Source of the DNA: Kiloniella spongiae
Lineage (GTDB): Bacteria; Pseudomonadota; Alphaproteobacteria; Kiloniellales; Kiloniellaceae
NCBI RefSeq assembly: GCF_001026905.1
Contig: NZ_LAQL01000002.1
Coordinates: forward strand, 1-64,000
Direction of reading: 5' to 3'
DNA: 64,000 nucleotides
How positions within the stretch are numbered: position 1 is the first letter of the stretch; the number at the start of each line of letters is the position of its first letter. Of the stretch, positions 1-10,060 are shown one piece after another. The notes beneath the pieces are model-generated. The model saw only the letters and a list, made by a program, of their open reading frames with translations. It was not told where the DNA came from and searched no databases. Position numbers and translations under genes: made by a program.

Positions 1-3000
1 ACCTCGTTAACGGATGCATCGGATCCATCAACATCAAGTCCCTGATCCAACACCGCATCAACAACAACATCAATACTGTCATTCACTGCAGCTGATTTTA
101 CGGTTGTTCCAGGGTCCACGGCTGTTGCTTCAACTTTAATAGTACCCAAGTCAACATCACTATCGCCTGTTGGGGTGACTTTGATTTGAATATCAAGAGA
201 CTGCTTATCAAAAGTCGGTGGTGTTGTCAGACTTGCAACATCTAGCTCAGCTTTACCACCCAAAACAGAAACAGTAACACCATTAATTGTAACTTCGTAT
301 GTCGCGGCACCATCAAGCCCAGTAAGGGTGACAACATCAACAATATCATCCTGTTCAGTTGTAACCGTCGCAGTAACAGTCTTACTACCGTCTTCCTTAA
401 TGATCGCCTGATCACCAGAAATATCCGGCATTTCATCAGGTGTCGTGATCGTAACAGTCGGCGGCGTAACAGCTGGAGTGATTTCAAATGTTTCTGTTTT
501 TGTAGCGACATCACCATCGCCATCAGTCACAGCAACAGTAAATGAAACCTGAGGATTACCATTTGTGTGATCAACACCAGGATCCGCAGCAAAAGACCAA
601 TTTGTGGCATCAACAATAGTCAATGTACCTTTACCGGGAACATCAATTGCATCACCAATCGCGTGAGTACCACTGACGCCATCAACCGTAATCACAACAC
701 TGTCACTACTTGCAGCACCATCAGCGCCAAAATCACCGTCCCTGGTACCAGTTAGTGTCTGGCCCTCAACAACAGATGTTTCGTCAGAAATATCAACAGT
801 TGGAATATCGTCTTCAATACGAACTGTAATACCACTGTCGATTATAACGCTATCGCCATCGGCATCAAATGCTTCAAAAACATTTGAAAGATCAAGATCA
901 ATAGTCTGACTATCATCACTTCCGGCGTCATCTGGATGATCAATTTGCTCTAAGAGTTCAAACTGAAAAACCTCGTTTGGTTTTTTTATAATGGTGAAGA
1001 CAACTTTATCCGGTCCACCATTTGTGTCCGGAACAACACCATAAACCTGGCCAGAATTGATAATTTTGAAAACAATACTTGCGTCATCCGATACTAAGCC
1101 AGTCGGGGTACCGTCAATGGCGCTATTGATGTTAAATGTAGATAAAGGCAGTGAATCATGAGCGTCAGCACCAAAAGAAACGTGTGCCGCGAGATCAGCA
1201 AAACTAATATCTGTAAAGGTTTGTTTACTGCCTTCATTATTGCCATCAGGGAGGGCATCTTCCTGAACTTCAATCAATGTGCTTGATGGAACAACAACAG
1301 GAATATCGTCTTCGATAGAGATATTCAGGTTACCCGTGGCATCAACATAATCGCCATCAGCATCAGTCAAACGGATCAACGAACCGAAATCAATCGTTGT
1401 TGTTTGACTATCGTCATTAGTCGGATCATTCGCGTGATCGATCTGATCTTTGAGTGTGAAGGTATAGGTACCATCAGCCTCAAGTTTCAGTGTAAAGACT
1501 TCGTTGCCACCAGCTGTCGCGGTTAAAGTATCACCAGACACAGAGTATTCAACATCAACCCCGCCAGATTTGAGAGCAGGTAAAGCGTTTGTATTTGTTA
1601 AGAGGCTGTATGTGCCTGGGTCATCTGCACCAACACTGAACAATGCAGAGACAGATCCAGATGCAACTGTTGTTTGCCCGGCATTCTCTCTGTTGCCATC
1701 AGCAAGCGCATCTTCCTGAACACTGCCTTCTACTTTGGCACCAACATTCGCAACAGGAATATCATCCTGAACATTTATCGTAACAGCACTATCCAGAACG
1801 ACGCTGTCTCCATCAGCATCAAAGGCTTTTAAGAGGCTCGAGATATCAATACCAAGAACTTGTCCGTCATTATTGGCAGGAATATTTGGTAGGTGGTCAA
1901 TCTGATCATCAAGATCAAATCTGAAAGTACCATTATTCAGTATCTGTAACTGGAAAATAGGAACACCGTTTGCAACACCACTAATCTGTTCTGCGTTGTC
2001 ATATACGTAAGTGACGGGATGACCATTCGATGTAATTGGCGTTCCATCAGGAGTAGTCACAGCTTGACCGGTAATGTCAGCGTTTAGCTCAAACCGCGCT
2101 GGTGCATCAGCACCTACGGCAACATGATTAGCGAGATCACTAACCGTAAAGCTCGCAAACTCTGTATCACCAGGATCAGGATTCCCTTGTGAGCTATCAC
2201 CACCGCTTGGACCATTCAGTGCGTCTTCATGTACAGTGAAGACCTTCGCAGCTACATCGTTGTTTTCTGGAATATCGTCTTCGATTGAAATATTCAGTTT
2301 GCCTGTGGCATCAACGTAATCGCCATCGGCATCTGTCAGGCGGATCAGTGAACCAAAATCAATCGTGGTAGTTTGTCCATCGTCATTGGTCGGATCATTC
2401 TCATGATCAATCTGATCTTTGAGTGTGAAGGTATAACCGCCATCAGCTTCAAGTTTCAGCGTAAAGACTTCATTGCCACCCGCTGTTGCCGTCAGAGTGT
2501 CGCCGGAAACTATATATTCAACGTCAACACCGCCAGATTTCAAGGCCGGAAGATCATTTGTGTCTGTCAACAGACTATAAGTACCCGGGTTGTCTGCGCC
2601 AGCACTAAACAAACCAGTAACAGAACCAGTGGAAACTGTTGTTTGCGCAGGAACTGTTGTCTCAGTGTTACCGTCAGCAAGCGCATCTTCCTGAACGCTA
2701 CCGCTTACTTCAGCATCCTCAAGTGCAACAGGAATGTCATCCTGAACACGTATCGTGAAGCCATTATCAACAGTTACACTATCGCCATCGCCATCCGTTG
2801 CCACAATAGCAGAAGAAAGGTCAAGATCGACGAAGCCTTCCGCATTATCGGCAGCATTTACCGGATGGTGATCAATTTGATCTTTAAGTGTAAAGGTATA
2901 AGCACCATTTGCTTCAAGTTTAAGCGTGAAGACTGGGCCAGCCGTTGTCGACGCTGTCAGCGTATCACCAGACACAGCGTAGGAAACAGACAAACCATTC

Positions 3001-6000
3001 GATGTGAGAACGGGCAGGTTCGTAAGGTTATCCGCAAAACTGAAACCACCGCCAGCAGCAGCACCATCAGAGCCGAAATCAATCAAACCGGCAACAGAGC
3101 CAGTCGCAACTGTGCTACCAGATGCGTCTTCATCGTTTCCGTCAGTAAGATTGTCTTCTTCGACCGTTTTTGAAACTGCTTCAAGTGTGTTTACAGGTCC
3201 ATCATCTTCAAACTTGATCAGATCACCAAGTTCAGTGGACTCACTGTCCGTATCACCATCACCATCCGTGACTGTAACAGCCAACTTAATCGCACCTGTC
3301 GCAAGCTCCAGAGGATCAGAGTTCTCATCATGATCATCCGTTTTGTCATGTTTCAGCGCACGATACTGGACAACGGTTACACCGCCTGTGGCTGGATCAA
3401 CTGTAATGGTAAAGACTGTCTCTCCACCAGCTGTACCCGTAATAACGTCACCATCCAGGCTCAGAGCAACAGTTTCACCACTTGCCGTATCAACCAAACC
3501 ACTCGCAATCTGATCATCCAGTGTGAGGGAGAACACACGGGATTTCTCTCCATCTGTACCCGCATCAACTGCAATATTAATCAGATCTGTACCTGAGATC
3601 TTCGCATAACCAATGGCATTAGCTGGCGCGCCAACGGTCTCTTCGTCAGCTGCATTGCTGTCACCAACATCCGCACCCAATGACTCGTCAAGCGTCAGCT
3701 TCGTTGAAACACCGTCCTTCGTTGTAAACGAAGTAATCGCAGGTCCATCATCTTCGATCGAGATACTTCCATCATCCTTGTTTGCCAAGACAACTGTTGC
3801 ACTGTCAGAAGATGTATCACCGTCACCATCAGTAATTGTCGTTGTCAGCTTAAGGCCAACAACGTCATCACCAGTTGTTAATAGATTCTGAATGCTATCA
3901 TGATCATTACCATCGTCCCCATGATCAATAGGAACATATTGCTCAACTTTCAGATCGGCATCTGTCAAGCTGTCTGTATCATCAAGGGAAATACGTAAAG
4001 CAACACCGTAAACGGCATCACCACCCGCTTCAGAGCCGGAAATGAGAAAACGACCAACAATCTCGTCACCATCCATTACAAGCTCAATAGAAGGATCTGC
4101 ATAAGGAGAACCTGTTGCCGGTTGCGTTACGGACAGTGTTGTTGCCACAACAGCGCTAGAAAGCGTTAGCTCAAACTCATGTTCCAGATCACCAAGACCA
4201 TCTGTTCCAGCATCTGGATCAACATCAAACAAATCAGAAAGCGCAGCGCTGTCACGGGCGGTACGAACGCGACCAATCGGATCTTCACCAGTTGGGTCAG
4301 GTACCACATCACCAGTGTCATCGGAATCCGCATTCAAATCACCAGTATCTTCACCAGTAGATTCATCAAGGCTATTTAATGTAAGCGTTACAGGTTCGGC
4401 ATCTTCGCCTTGCCCAACGGTCTTAACAGAAACATCAACGGACGGGCCATCATCTTCAATGCCAATGCTACTGTTATTTTCATCAGCTAAAACAACTGTC
4501 GCACTATCTGATGCACTATCACCGTCACCATCTGTGACTGTCGTTGTTAGCTTAAGGCCAACAGAAGATTCATCGCCTGAAGTTAACAGGCTTTGCAAGC
4601 TATCGTGTTCGTTACTGTCACCACCATGATCGATTGCAACATACTGCTCGACAATTAGGTCAGCATTAACAAGACTGTCAGCCTCATCAAGGGAAATACG
4701 TAATGCAATACCATCAAATGGATTGTTATCACCCGGATTGTTATCAAAGCGACCAACAATCTGACCGTTCTCTAGGAACAGATATATTTTTGTATCTTCA
4801 TACTCATCAGAACCCGTACCTTGGGTAACCTCAAGGTTTGTGGCAATGCCACCGCCCTGCGCTGGATTCCCGGAAAGTGTCAGTTCAAACTGGTGCGCAA
4901 CTGTTTTTTCACCATCAGTTCCAGCATCCCAGATACGATTAAACAAATCGGAAAGTGAACCACTATTCGCCAATGTACCTACGCGACCAATCGGGTTTGC
5001 TCCTGTCGGGTCTGAAGCTGTATTTCCTGCAACATCATCAGATGCTGCATTCGCATCATTAGTATCCGTTCCGATGGATTCATCCAGATTATTCAGAGAA
5101 AGTCTTACAGGTTCAGCATCTTCACCTTGTCCAACTGTTTTGACAGAAACATCAACGGATGGTCCATCGTCCTCAATACCGATACTACTGTTTTCATTAT
5201 CAGCAAGAATAACTGTGTCATTACTCGTTGCTGTATCGCCATCACCATCGGTAACTGTTGTTGTCAATTTAAGGCCAACAACACCATCGCCCGATGTCAG
5301 TAGGCTCTGTAGGCTATCGTGATCATTACTGTCTGCACCATGATCAATTGGAACATACTGTTCAACAGTCAGATCGGCATTTTCCAGACTTGTCACATCA
5401 TCCAGAGATATCCGCAACGCTGTGCCATAAACAGCATCACCACCGGCTTCTGATCCTGAGATAAGGAAGCGACCAATAATCTCTTCTCCCTCAAGAACAA
5501 GCTCAATAGAAGGGTCCGCATAAGGAGCCCCAGTTACAGGCTGTGTCACGGAAAGTGTTGTTGCAATTACGTTTTCAGAAAGTGTCAGTTCAAACTGATG
5601 AGCAACTGATTTCTCACCATCTGTACCCGCATCAATAACAACGTTAAACAGATCAGAAAGCGCCTTACTGTCACTCGCAGTTCCAATACGGCCAATAGGG
5701 TTTGTTCCTGTCGGATCAGGAGTAGTATTACCAATCACATCATCTGACGCAGCATTCGCATCGCCAGTATCCGTTCCTATGGATTCATCCAGATTATTAC
5801 CCAATGAAAGCGTTGCACGACCGTTACCGTCATCCTTCACATTGACTTCAACTGTAGGACCATCATCTTCGATATTGATGGTGGCAGTCGCCGTTACGCT
5901 ATCACCTTCATCATCTGTCAGCTTAACAGGAAGATTAAATGATGCGTTCTCATCATGAGATCCTTCACCACCATCGCCCGGTTGATCGTGATCGATCGGG

Positions 6001-8402
6001 CCGTATTGCACAAATGTAAGGTTACCAGTGTTCCCATTATTGCCAAGCGTACCATCAATATGTACTGCAAAGATAACATCGCCAGATGCATCAATCCCCC
6101 AGACCACCTGTGGCTGTTCTGGGTCTTGACGAAGTGTGATCACAGAACCACCAGACGTTAAGCCACTATCAACATCACCTGGCAGATTAAACGTTATTGC
6201 TTCAAGATCATCCGGAATTGCTAAATCATCATTAAGGGTAGCATCTGTGTCACGAATTTTAGTAACGTTATCTTCGTCACTAATCGTCAAGTCCGAACCA
6301 TCGTCCTCATCTTTAGAGCCATCTGACTTCAAATCATAAGTAAAGGTATTTTGAGCCTGACCGACGGTTTCTCCAAGTGTGGCACCTTCGTCGTCTTTCA
6401 AGACCTTATATCTTGTATCAAGTACAGTCTGTATTGACGCAGGGACATCAGCAATATCATTTGAATCAGGATCGACACCAACGCCCTTATCACTAACTGT
6501 ACGCTGTGTTTCATCGTGAATTAGTGTAATCGGAGATGTAAATTCAGGCACATCTTCTTCGATAGAAATATCAACAGAAACTGGTCCTGTCACAGCCTGG
6601 TTGTTTTCATCAACTGGCGTTCCATCTGGATCAGTAACTTCAGCCCCGGATTCATCAGGAAGAGTTTCCGTTGCTACGGCATGCACAGTAATCGTTGCAG
6701 GACCACCTTGATCTCCACCATCACCGTCACGAAGTGTTCCATCAGGCAAACGACTATTGGTCCAGTCGTTTGGTGCAAATGAAATATTCGTAGTCAGGCT
6801 TCCTGTGCCGTCATCTGATGTGTCAGGAGTATTTCCACCATTCGCTTCATCAACATTTTCGGAAACATCAATAAAATAACGAACATAACCATCATCTGCA
6901 GTTTCATCACCGATTGTATTTTCTAGTGGGTTTAATGCACCCGGCGCAGGGACCTCACCAGCAGCCAAAGCAATTTGATGCTGAAGAGAAGCTGGAAGGT
7001 TCGTTGTATCTGTTACAAGTGTAAGAACTGGTTTTCCATCAGTATCAAACGTCACTTGGTAAACATTGTCACCATCCATTTGCCAGATTTCAGCACCTGG
7101 AACAGGGCGAATATCCCAACCAACAGGCACACCATCGACCACCAATTCATGTGCTTCAGAATCATCGGCAAAATCACCAAAATCAACCGTTACCGGAATT
7201 GTAACAATTTCTTCTTCCTTGCCAGAATTAACAACTTCACCGTCAGAAGATACAGATCTAGTTGTAGTCGAATCGGTAGGTATCTGTACCCCATTTTCAC
7301 CACCATCATCATTGCCGATACGAAGTTCGTCCGGCAAATCAGCGACGGCATCAATAACAGCAACAGATGAATAACTCAGAGTTTGAGTTTCTCCAGAGTC
7401 TGGGTCAGAAATAGTTGCTAATCCGGTAACAGTAATATCAGCATCAGAATTAACCGGCGGCAGGATATAAATTTCATCAAAATCAGCAGGCGTAATGGTA
7501 ACAGGGAATGTACCTGTAAACTCATCACCAACTTCATTACCACCAATAAAGAGGCGTGCTCCTTCGGGAAGGGCATCAAGAACGAGACTATCAAGTGTTT
7601 CATTGTCAGCAGGTGTAAACGTTAGCGTCATCCGCATTGCTGCAGACACACCCTCGTTACTCCCATTCCCACCTTCAAATGGGCTACTATCTCTGTCAGT
7701 ATCTCCACCCGAAAGATGCTGATTTGGCAACCAATCCTCAAACCCACCCGCAAAGGTTCCAGATATTCCACCTGAAGGAAACTCATCAACTTCTGTTGTT
7801 GTCGTAATAAAGTTAATCAGAAGCGTGCCTTGCGCAGGGTCGGTAATGTCCTCACTTCCACCAAGCAGACCAAACTCGAGCAGAGTACCGCCGAGAACAC
7901 CTTGCGCATCCAGGAGATCAATCGCACTACCGAGATCATCACTGTATGTGCTTCCGCCACCACCAGTTGGGCCAGCACCTGCACCAGCTGCAGTTTCAAG
8001 AGTTTCACCTTCGGCAAGGGCCTGCGCCTGACCGATCAGAAGACCGGCAGACAGTTCAACGCCACCAATAATAAGAACAGGCGCATCCGCGCCTTGAGAT
8101 TCCTCGACCAAATTCTGGAAAACAATTCGACTGTCAGCTTCCCCGTCACCGTTTGAATCGAACGTCAGAACGAAATCATTACCATCGACAACTGGCGTTG
8201 CAGCGGTTGCATCGAAGTTAAGGTTTGCGCTTTGTCCTTTGACAAGAGTGACATTAACTGTCTCTCCTGCGCCTGGCGCTGAAACATCAACTGCCCCCGC
8301 AGCCTGTCCGACCAGTACATCACGTCCCGTTTCCCCAACGACATTTACATCATTTGTATCAACCATTGCTTCACCATCGTTTCGTTTAAGATCATCAGTC
8401 AT
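1..8402 (-). CDS. Giant LapA-like type I-secreted repeat adhesin (C-terminus off window)
   Basis: One uninterrupted minus-strand frame of 2,800 codons runs from an ATG at 8402 (preceded by AAGGGGG, about 7 nt spacing) to the left edge without a stop. Residues about 50-135 resemble the LapA-type retention module (hydrophobic IIGGVELSAG segment), followed by a TAAG motif at 137-140 and a Gly-rich linker. From about residue 600 the chain is built of Ig-like repeats with Ca-binding-type DGDGD turns and SIEDDGP/SIEDDIP junctions, as in T1SS-143/DUF5801 repeat proteins. There is no N-terminal signal peptide, as expected for type I export. The C-terminal RTX/secretion signal should lie left of the window. 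The likely role is cell-surface adhesion or biofilm formation. No LapD, LapG or type I secretion genes are in the window. The family is secure; the exact repeat-family name is from memory. Confidence 0.9.
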   Translation of the reverse strand, partial: MTDDLKRNDGEAMVDTNDVNVVGETGRDVLVGQAAGAVDVSAPGAGETVNVTLVKGQSANLNFDATAATPVVDGNDFVLTFDSNGDGEADSRIVFQNLVEESQGADAPVLIIGGVELSAGLLIGQAQALAEGETLETAAGAGAGPTGGGGSTYSDDLGSAIDLLDAQGVLGGTLLEFGLLGGSEDITDPAQGTLLINFITTTTEVDEFPSGGISGTFAGGFEDWLPNQHLSGGDTDRDSSPFEGGNGSNEGVSAAMRMTLTFTPADNETLDSLVLDALPEGARLFIGGNEVGDEFTGTFPVTITPADFDEIYILPPVNSDADITVTGLATISDPDSGETQTLSYSSVAVIDAVADLPDELRIGNDDGGENGVQIPTDSTTTRSVSSDGEVVNSGKEEEIVTIPVTVDFGDFADDSEAHELVVDGVPVGWDIRPVPGAEIWQMDGDNVYQVTFDTDGKPVLTLVTDTTNLPASLQHQIALAAGEVPAPGALNPLENTIGDETADDGYVRYFIDVSENVDEANGGNTPDTSDDGTGSLTTNISFAPNDWTNSRLPDGTLRDGDGGDQGGPATITVHAVATETLPDESGAEVTDPDGTPVDENNQAVTGPVSVDISIEEDVPEFTSPITLIHDETQRTVSDKGVGVDPDSNDIADVPASIQTVLDTRYKVLKDDEGATLGETVGQAQNTFTYDLKSDGSKDEDDGSDLTISDEDNVTKIRDTDATLNDDLAIPDDLEAITFNLPGDVDSGLTSGGSVITLRQDPEQPQVVWGIDASGDVIFAVHIDGTLGNNGNTGNLTFVQYGPIDHDQPGDGGEGSHDENASFNLPVKLTDDEGDSVTATATINIEDDGPTVEVNVKDDGNGRATLSLGNNLDESIGTDTGDANAASDDVIGNTTPDPTGTNPIGRIGTASDSKALSDLFNVVIDAGTDGEKSVAHQFELTLSENVIATTLSVTQPVTGAPYADPSIELVLEGEEIIGRFLISGSEAGGDAVYGTALRISLDDVTSLENADLTVEQYVPIDHGADSNDHDSLQSLLTSGDGVVGLKLTTTVTDGDGDTATSNDTVILADNENSSIGIEDDGPSVDVSVKTVGQGEDAEPVRLSLNNLDESIGTDTNDANAASDDVAGNTASDPTGANPIGRVGTLANSGSLSDLFNRIWDAGTDGEKTVAHQFELTLSGNPAQGGGIATNLEVTQGTGSDEYEDTKIYLFLENGQIVGRFDNNPGDNNPFDGIALRISLDEADSLVNADLIVEQYVAIDHGGDSNEHDSLQSLLTSGDESSVGLKLTTTVTDGDGDSASDSATVVLADENNSSIGIEDDGPSVDVSVKTVGQGEDAEPVTLTLNSLDESTGEDTGDLNADSDDTGDVVPDPTGEDPIGRVRTARDSAALSDLFDVDPDAGTDGLGDLEHEFELTLSSAVVATTLSVTQPATGSPYADPSIELVMDGDEIVGRFLISGSEAGGDAVYGVALRISLDDTDSLTDADLKVEQYVPIDHGDDGNDHDSIQNLLTTGDDVVGLKLTTTITDGDGDTSSDSATVVLANKDDGSISIEDDGPAITSFTTKDGVSTKLTLDESLGADVGDSNAADEETVGAPANAIGYAKISGTDLINIAVDAGTDGEKSRVFSLTLDDQIASGLVDTASGETVALSLDGDVITGTAGGETVFTITVDPATGGVTVVQYRALKHDKTDDHDENSDPLELATGAIKLAVTVTDGDGDTDSESTELGDLIKFEDDGPVNTLEAVSKTVEEDNLTDGNDEDASGSTVATGSVAGLIDFGSDGAAAGGGFSFADNLTNLPVLTSNGLSVSYAVSGDTLTASTTAGPVFTLKLEANGAYTFTLKDQIDHHPVNAADNAEGFVDLDLSSAIVATDGDGDSVTVDNGFTIRVQDDIPVALEDAEVSGSVQEDALADGNTETTVPAQTTVSTGSVTGLFSAGADNPGTYSLLTDTNDLPALKSGGVDVEYIVSGDTLTATAGGNEVFTLKLEADGGYTFTLKDQIDHENDPTNDDGQTTTIDFGSLIRLTDADGDYVDATGKLNISIEDDIPENNDVAAKVFTVHEDALNGPSGGDSSQGNPDPGDTEFASFTVSDLANHVAVGADAPARFELNADITGQAVTTPDGTPITSNGHPVTYVYDNAEQISGVANGVPIFQLQILNNGTFRFDLDDQIDHLPNIPANNDGQVLGIDISSLLKAFDADGDSVVLDSAVTINVQDDIPVANVGAKVEGSVQEDALADGNRENAGQTTVASGSVSALFSVGADDPGTYSLLTNTNALPALKSGGVDVEYSVSGDTLTATAGGNEVFTLKLEADGTYTFTLKDQIDHANDPTNDDSQTTTIDFGSLIRLTDADGDYVDATGNLNISIEDDIPVVVPSSTLIEVQEDALPDGNNEGSKQTFTDISFADLAAHVSFGADAHDSLPLSTFNINSAIDGTPTGLVSDDASIVFKIINSGQVYGVVPDTNGGPDKVVFTIIKKPNEVFQFELLEQIDHPDDAGSDDSQTIDLDLSNVFEAFDADGDSVIIDSGITVRIEDDIPTVDISDETSVVEGQTLTGTRDGDFGADGAASSDSVVITVDGVSGTHAIGDAIDVPGKGTLTIVDATNWSFAADPGVDHTNGNPQVSFTVAVTDGDGDVATKTETFEITPAVTPPTVTITTPDEMPDISGDQAIIKEDGSKTVTATVTTEQDDIVDVVTLTGLDGAATYEVTINGVTVSVLGGKAELDVASLTTPPTFDKQSLDIQIKVTPTGDSDVDLGTIKVEATAVDPGTTVKSAAVNDSIDVVVDAVLDQGLDVDGSDASVNE
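480..3745 (-). repeat. Shorter Ig-like repeats of the adhesin (about 153-180 aa each)
   Basis: Junction motifs (EDDGP, QDDIP, IEDDIP) recur near 3745, 3205, 2740, 2270, 1760, 1300 and 800, giving units of 460-540 bp. Two subtypes alternate: one with a VQDDIPVA-type start and one with ISIEDDIPE. Repeats in the 2270-2740 and 1300-1760 intervals are closely related to each other, suggesting duplication of a two-repeat block. The region below about 480 changes to another beta-rich domain type. Confidence 0.8.
3745..6550 (-). repeat. Long Ig-like repeats of the adhesin (about 228-237 aa each)
   Basis: Within the adhesin the junction motif [I]EDDGP or IEEDVP recurs near 6550, 5865, 5160, 4450 and 3745, giving four units of 685-710 bp. 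Each carries a DGDGDTATS-like turn and shared segments such as SLNNLDESIG and SIGIEDDGP. The units starting near 5160 and 4450 are nearly the same protein but differ at many synonymous positions, so the repeats are old or diversified rather than fresh duplications. Confidence 0.85.
7983..7994 (-). other. Candidate LapG-type cleavage site (TAAG) in adhesin retention module
   Basis: Codons 137-140 of the adhesin read Thr-Ala-Ala-Gly, just after the conserved hydrophobic retention segment and just before a Gly-rich linker. This is where the periplasmic cysteine protease LapG cuts LapA (TAAG, between the two alanines) in Pseudomonas fluorescens. The match is to motif and position only; the protease gene is not in this window. 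Confidence 0.6.
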
Positions 8403-8807
8403 TTGGAATCCCCCTTAAGGTTCCTATGTCTTGTGCCTCTCTCAGTACAATTGGTACGGCACTTAATTCTTATAAGGCGCACGACGCCCATTAAACTTTG
8501 AGTTAATATTACTAGGAAGTGAATTCAACTCAAGTGAATCATCTTCAAAATCTACATCTATATGTATGAGTTTAACTTATTAATTTTATTTTAACCATAA
8601 ATAGCACCCCCCGATACTACGTAATTCCCCCTATACACAGCATTTATAGGACATTTGAACTAACAAAGAGCTAAAGAATCCTTTCTTAAGCATTACCAAA
8701 CGAGACACATCCCAATGGAATCCTAGCCAAAATAACAAAAAAAGCCCCACCGAATCGGCAGGGCTTTTAGATGACCTAAACGGTCAAATTTTCATCGTGA
8801 GATCAGA
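8403..8807. other. Intergenic region: adhesin leader plus ompA-gene terminator
   Basis: This 405-bp AT-rich stretch lies between the OmpA-family gene and the adhesin, both on the minus strand. It holds the terminator at 8734-8768 and must hold the adhesin promoter, because the terminator separates the two genes. I see no convincing coding frame and no clear promoter hexamers. Confidence 0.6.
8734..8768 (-). terminator. Rho-independent terminator after the OmpA-family gene
   Basis: Read on the minus strand, AAAAGCCC (8768-8761) pairs with GGGCTTTT (8747-8740). The loop can form an extra CCG/CGG pairing, and the stem runs into a T-rich tract. It lies 40 bp past the stop of the OmpA-family gene. 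Confidence 0.85.
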
Positions 8808-9731
8808 TTATTGAACCAGATCAATTTCCACAACGCGGTTACCTGGTTCACGAACACCATCTTCCGTTGGGATAAGAGACTGTGTCTCACCAACAGCATC
8901 CGGAACGATGCGTCCCACATCAACACCAGCACGCGCCATTGCTTCCATCACAACGGAAAGGCGGCGCTGAGAAAGCGCTTGGTTATAATCAATCGCACCC
9001 GAACGGTCAGCGTGAGCAACCATGCGAACAGTTGTTGCATCATTACCCTGAGCCGCAGAAAGAGCTTCTTCCAAAGATTGACGTCCGGCGTCTGTCGCAA
9101 CCGTACTGTCAAAGTTGAAGTACACGAGGAAAGAACTTGCCAGTGGTGCTTCTTCAGCAGCTGGTGCAGGAGAAATATATGGTTGGAAATCCGTAAGCTT
9201 GAAAGTTGCAAGCGCATCGAGACCGTTCATAGCAGCGTCGAAAGCTTCTTTACATTCAGCGCCACGTGTTGACGGTTGATACTGAACGGAACGACCAGCT
9301 TCAGTTGCTTCAATCCAGCAATCATAATTAACCTGAGCTTTAGCAGCCAACTGAGGCGCTACAACACGGCCACCACGATCAAAAGCTTTGCGCATACGCA
9401 AAAGCGCATCAGCAAACTCAGGCTTTTGGTCGTCGCGCAACCAACGATCATCCGGCGCATCTGGCAACACGGAAGAACGGCGCGCAGCAGTGCGTGCTTT
9501 GTGATTAAAATGCTCGGCATCTACCAGATCCCAGTTATCATCACGCTCTTCAGAAAGAGCAAGATAGCCGTCGTACAAGGCGTTGCTAAACTGAACACCT
9601 TCAACTTCAAGACCCTGAGCACTGTCAGTATCGAATAAGCCACCGAACATAGCGTCCAGCGGACCAGCGTTTGCCGGTGCAGCAGCGATCACAGCCGCAA
9701 CAGCCCCGAACAGAAAACTTTTGGTTTTCAT
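8808..9731 (-). CDS. OmpA-family peptidoglycan-binding protein
   Basis: This 307-aa protein begins with a signal peptide (MKTKSFLFGAVAAVIAAAPANA, cleavage likely after ANA). A helical, charged N-terminal part (about 30-195) of no recognised family is followed by an Ala/Pro linker and a C-terminal OmpA/MotB-like domain (about 203-305). That domain has the YFNFDS strand, the AHADRSG loop and the YNQALSQRR segment; the conserved Asp and Arg that grip diaminopimelate appear present. An AAGGGG Shine-Dalgarno precedes the ATG. The protein is probably periplasmic, attached to the cell wall. It lies directly upstream of the giant adhesin but a strong terminator separates them, so they are neighbours rather than clearly one operon. 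Confidence 0.85.
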   Translation of the reverse strand: MKTKSFLFGAVAAVIAAAPANAGPLDAMFGGLFDTDSAQGLEVEGVQFSNALYDGYLALSEERDDNWDLVDAEHFNHKARTAARRSSVLPDAPDDRWLRDDQKPEFADALLRMRKAFDRGGRVVAPQLAAKAQVNYDCWIEATEAGRSVQYQPSTRGAECKEAFDAAMNGLDALATFKLTDFQPYISPAPAAEEAPLASSFLVYFNFDSTVATDAGRQSLEEALSAAQGNDATTVRMVAHADRSGAIDYNQALSQRRLSVVMEAMARAGVDVGRIVPDAVGETQSLIPTEDGVREPGNRVVEIDLVQ

Positions 9732-10060
9732 TGTCCACCCCTTAATGAGTGCTGCAACCCACAGCAGAAATAATTTCAGTAATAGCTATACCGTTTCAAG
9801 CTCTTAAGAGCAAGCCATAGTAAAAAAAATTATATTTTCCACGCCAGACTCTCCCCAATCTCCGTACGGAACAAGCACGAAATCTAGTTTATTTTCAATC
9901 CTTAAACTTAAAGCCTGAATAGCTATAGAGGTCTGAATTTATTAAGAATCCGTTAAAAAAAGAATCCCAAAATGGTCACACCCTTTCCCGAAACGACTTG
10001 ATACCTTCATTTCCATCACAGAGTTCGCCGCAGAGTTTTCAATAGAAGTGTGTTTAGTTG
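9732..10060. other. Divergent intergenic region
   Basis: About 330 bp between the OmpA-family gene (-) and the trypsin-fold gene (+). The AAGGGG ribosome site of the former lies at its left end. It is AT-rich with several TTAA-type words, but I see no clear promoter, operator or RNA element. Confidence 0.5.

Noticed and set aside
2373-3173. Plus-strand open frames of up to 266 codons across 1-8400
   Set aside because: They are antisense to one continuous minus-strand adhesin frame with strong domain signatures; the repeated codon pattern creates these shadows.
480-6550. Spaced repeats that could suggest a CRISPR array
   Set aside because: Units are 460-710 bp, coding and diverged; there are no short identical repeats with unique spacers and no cas genes.
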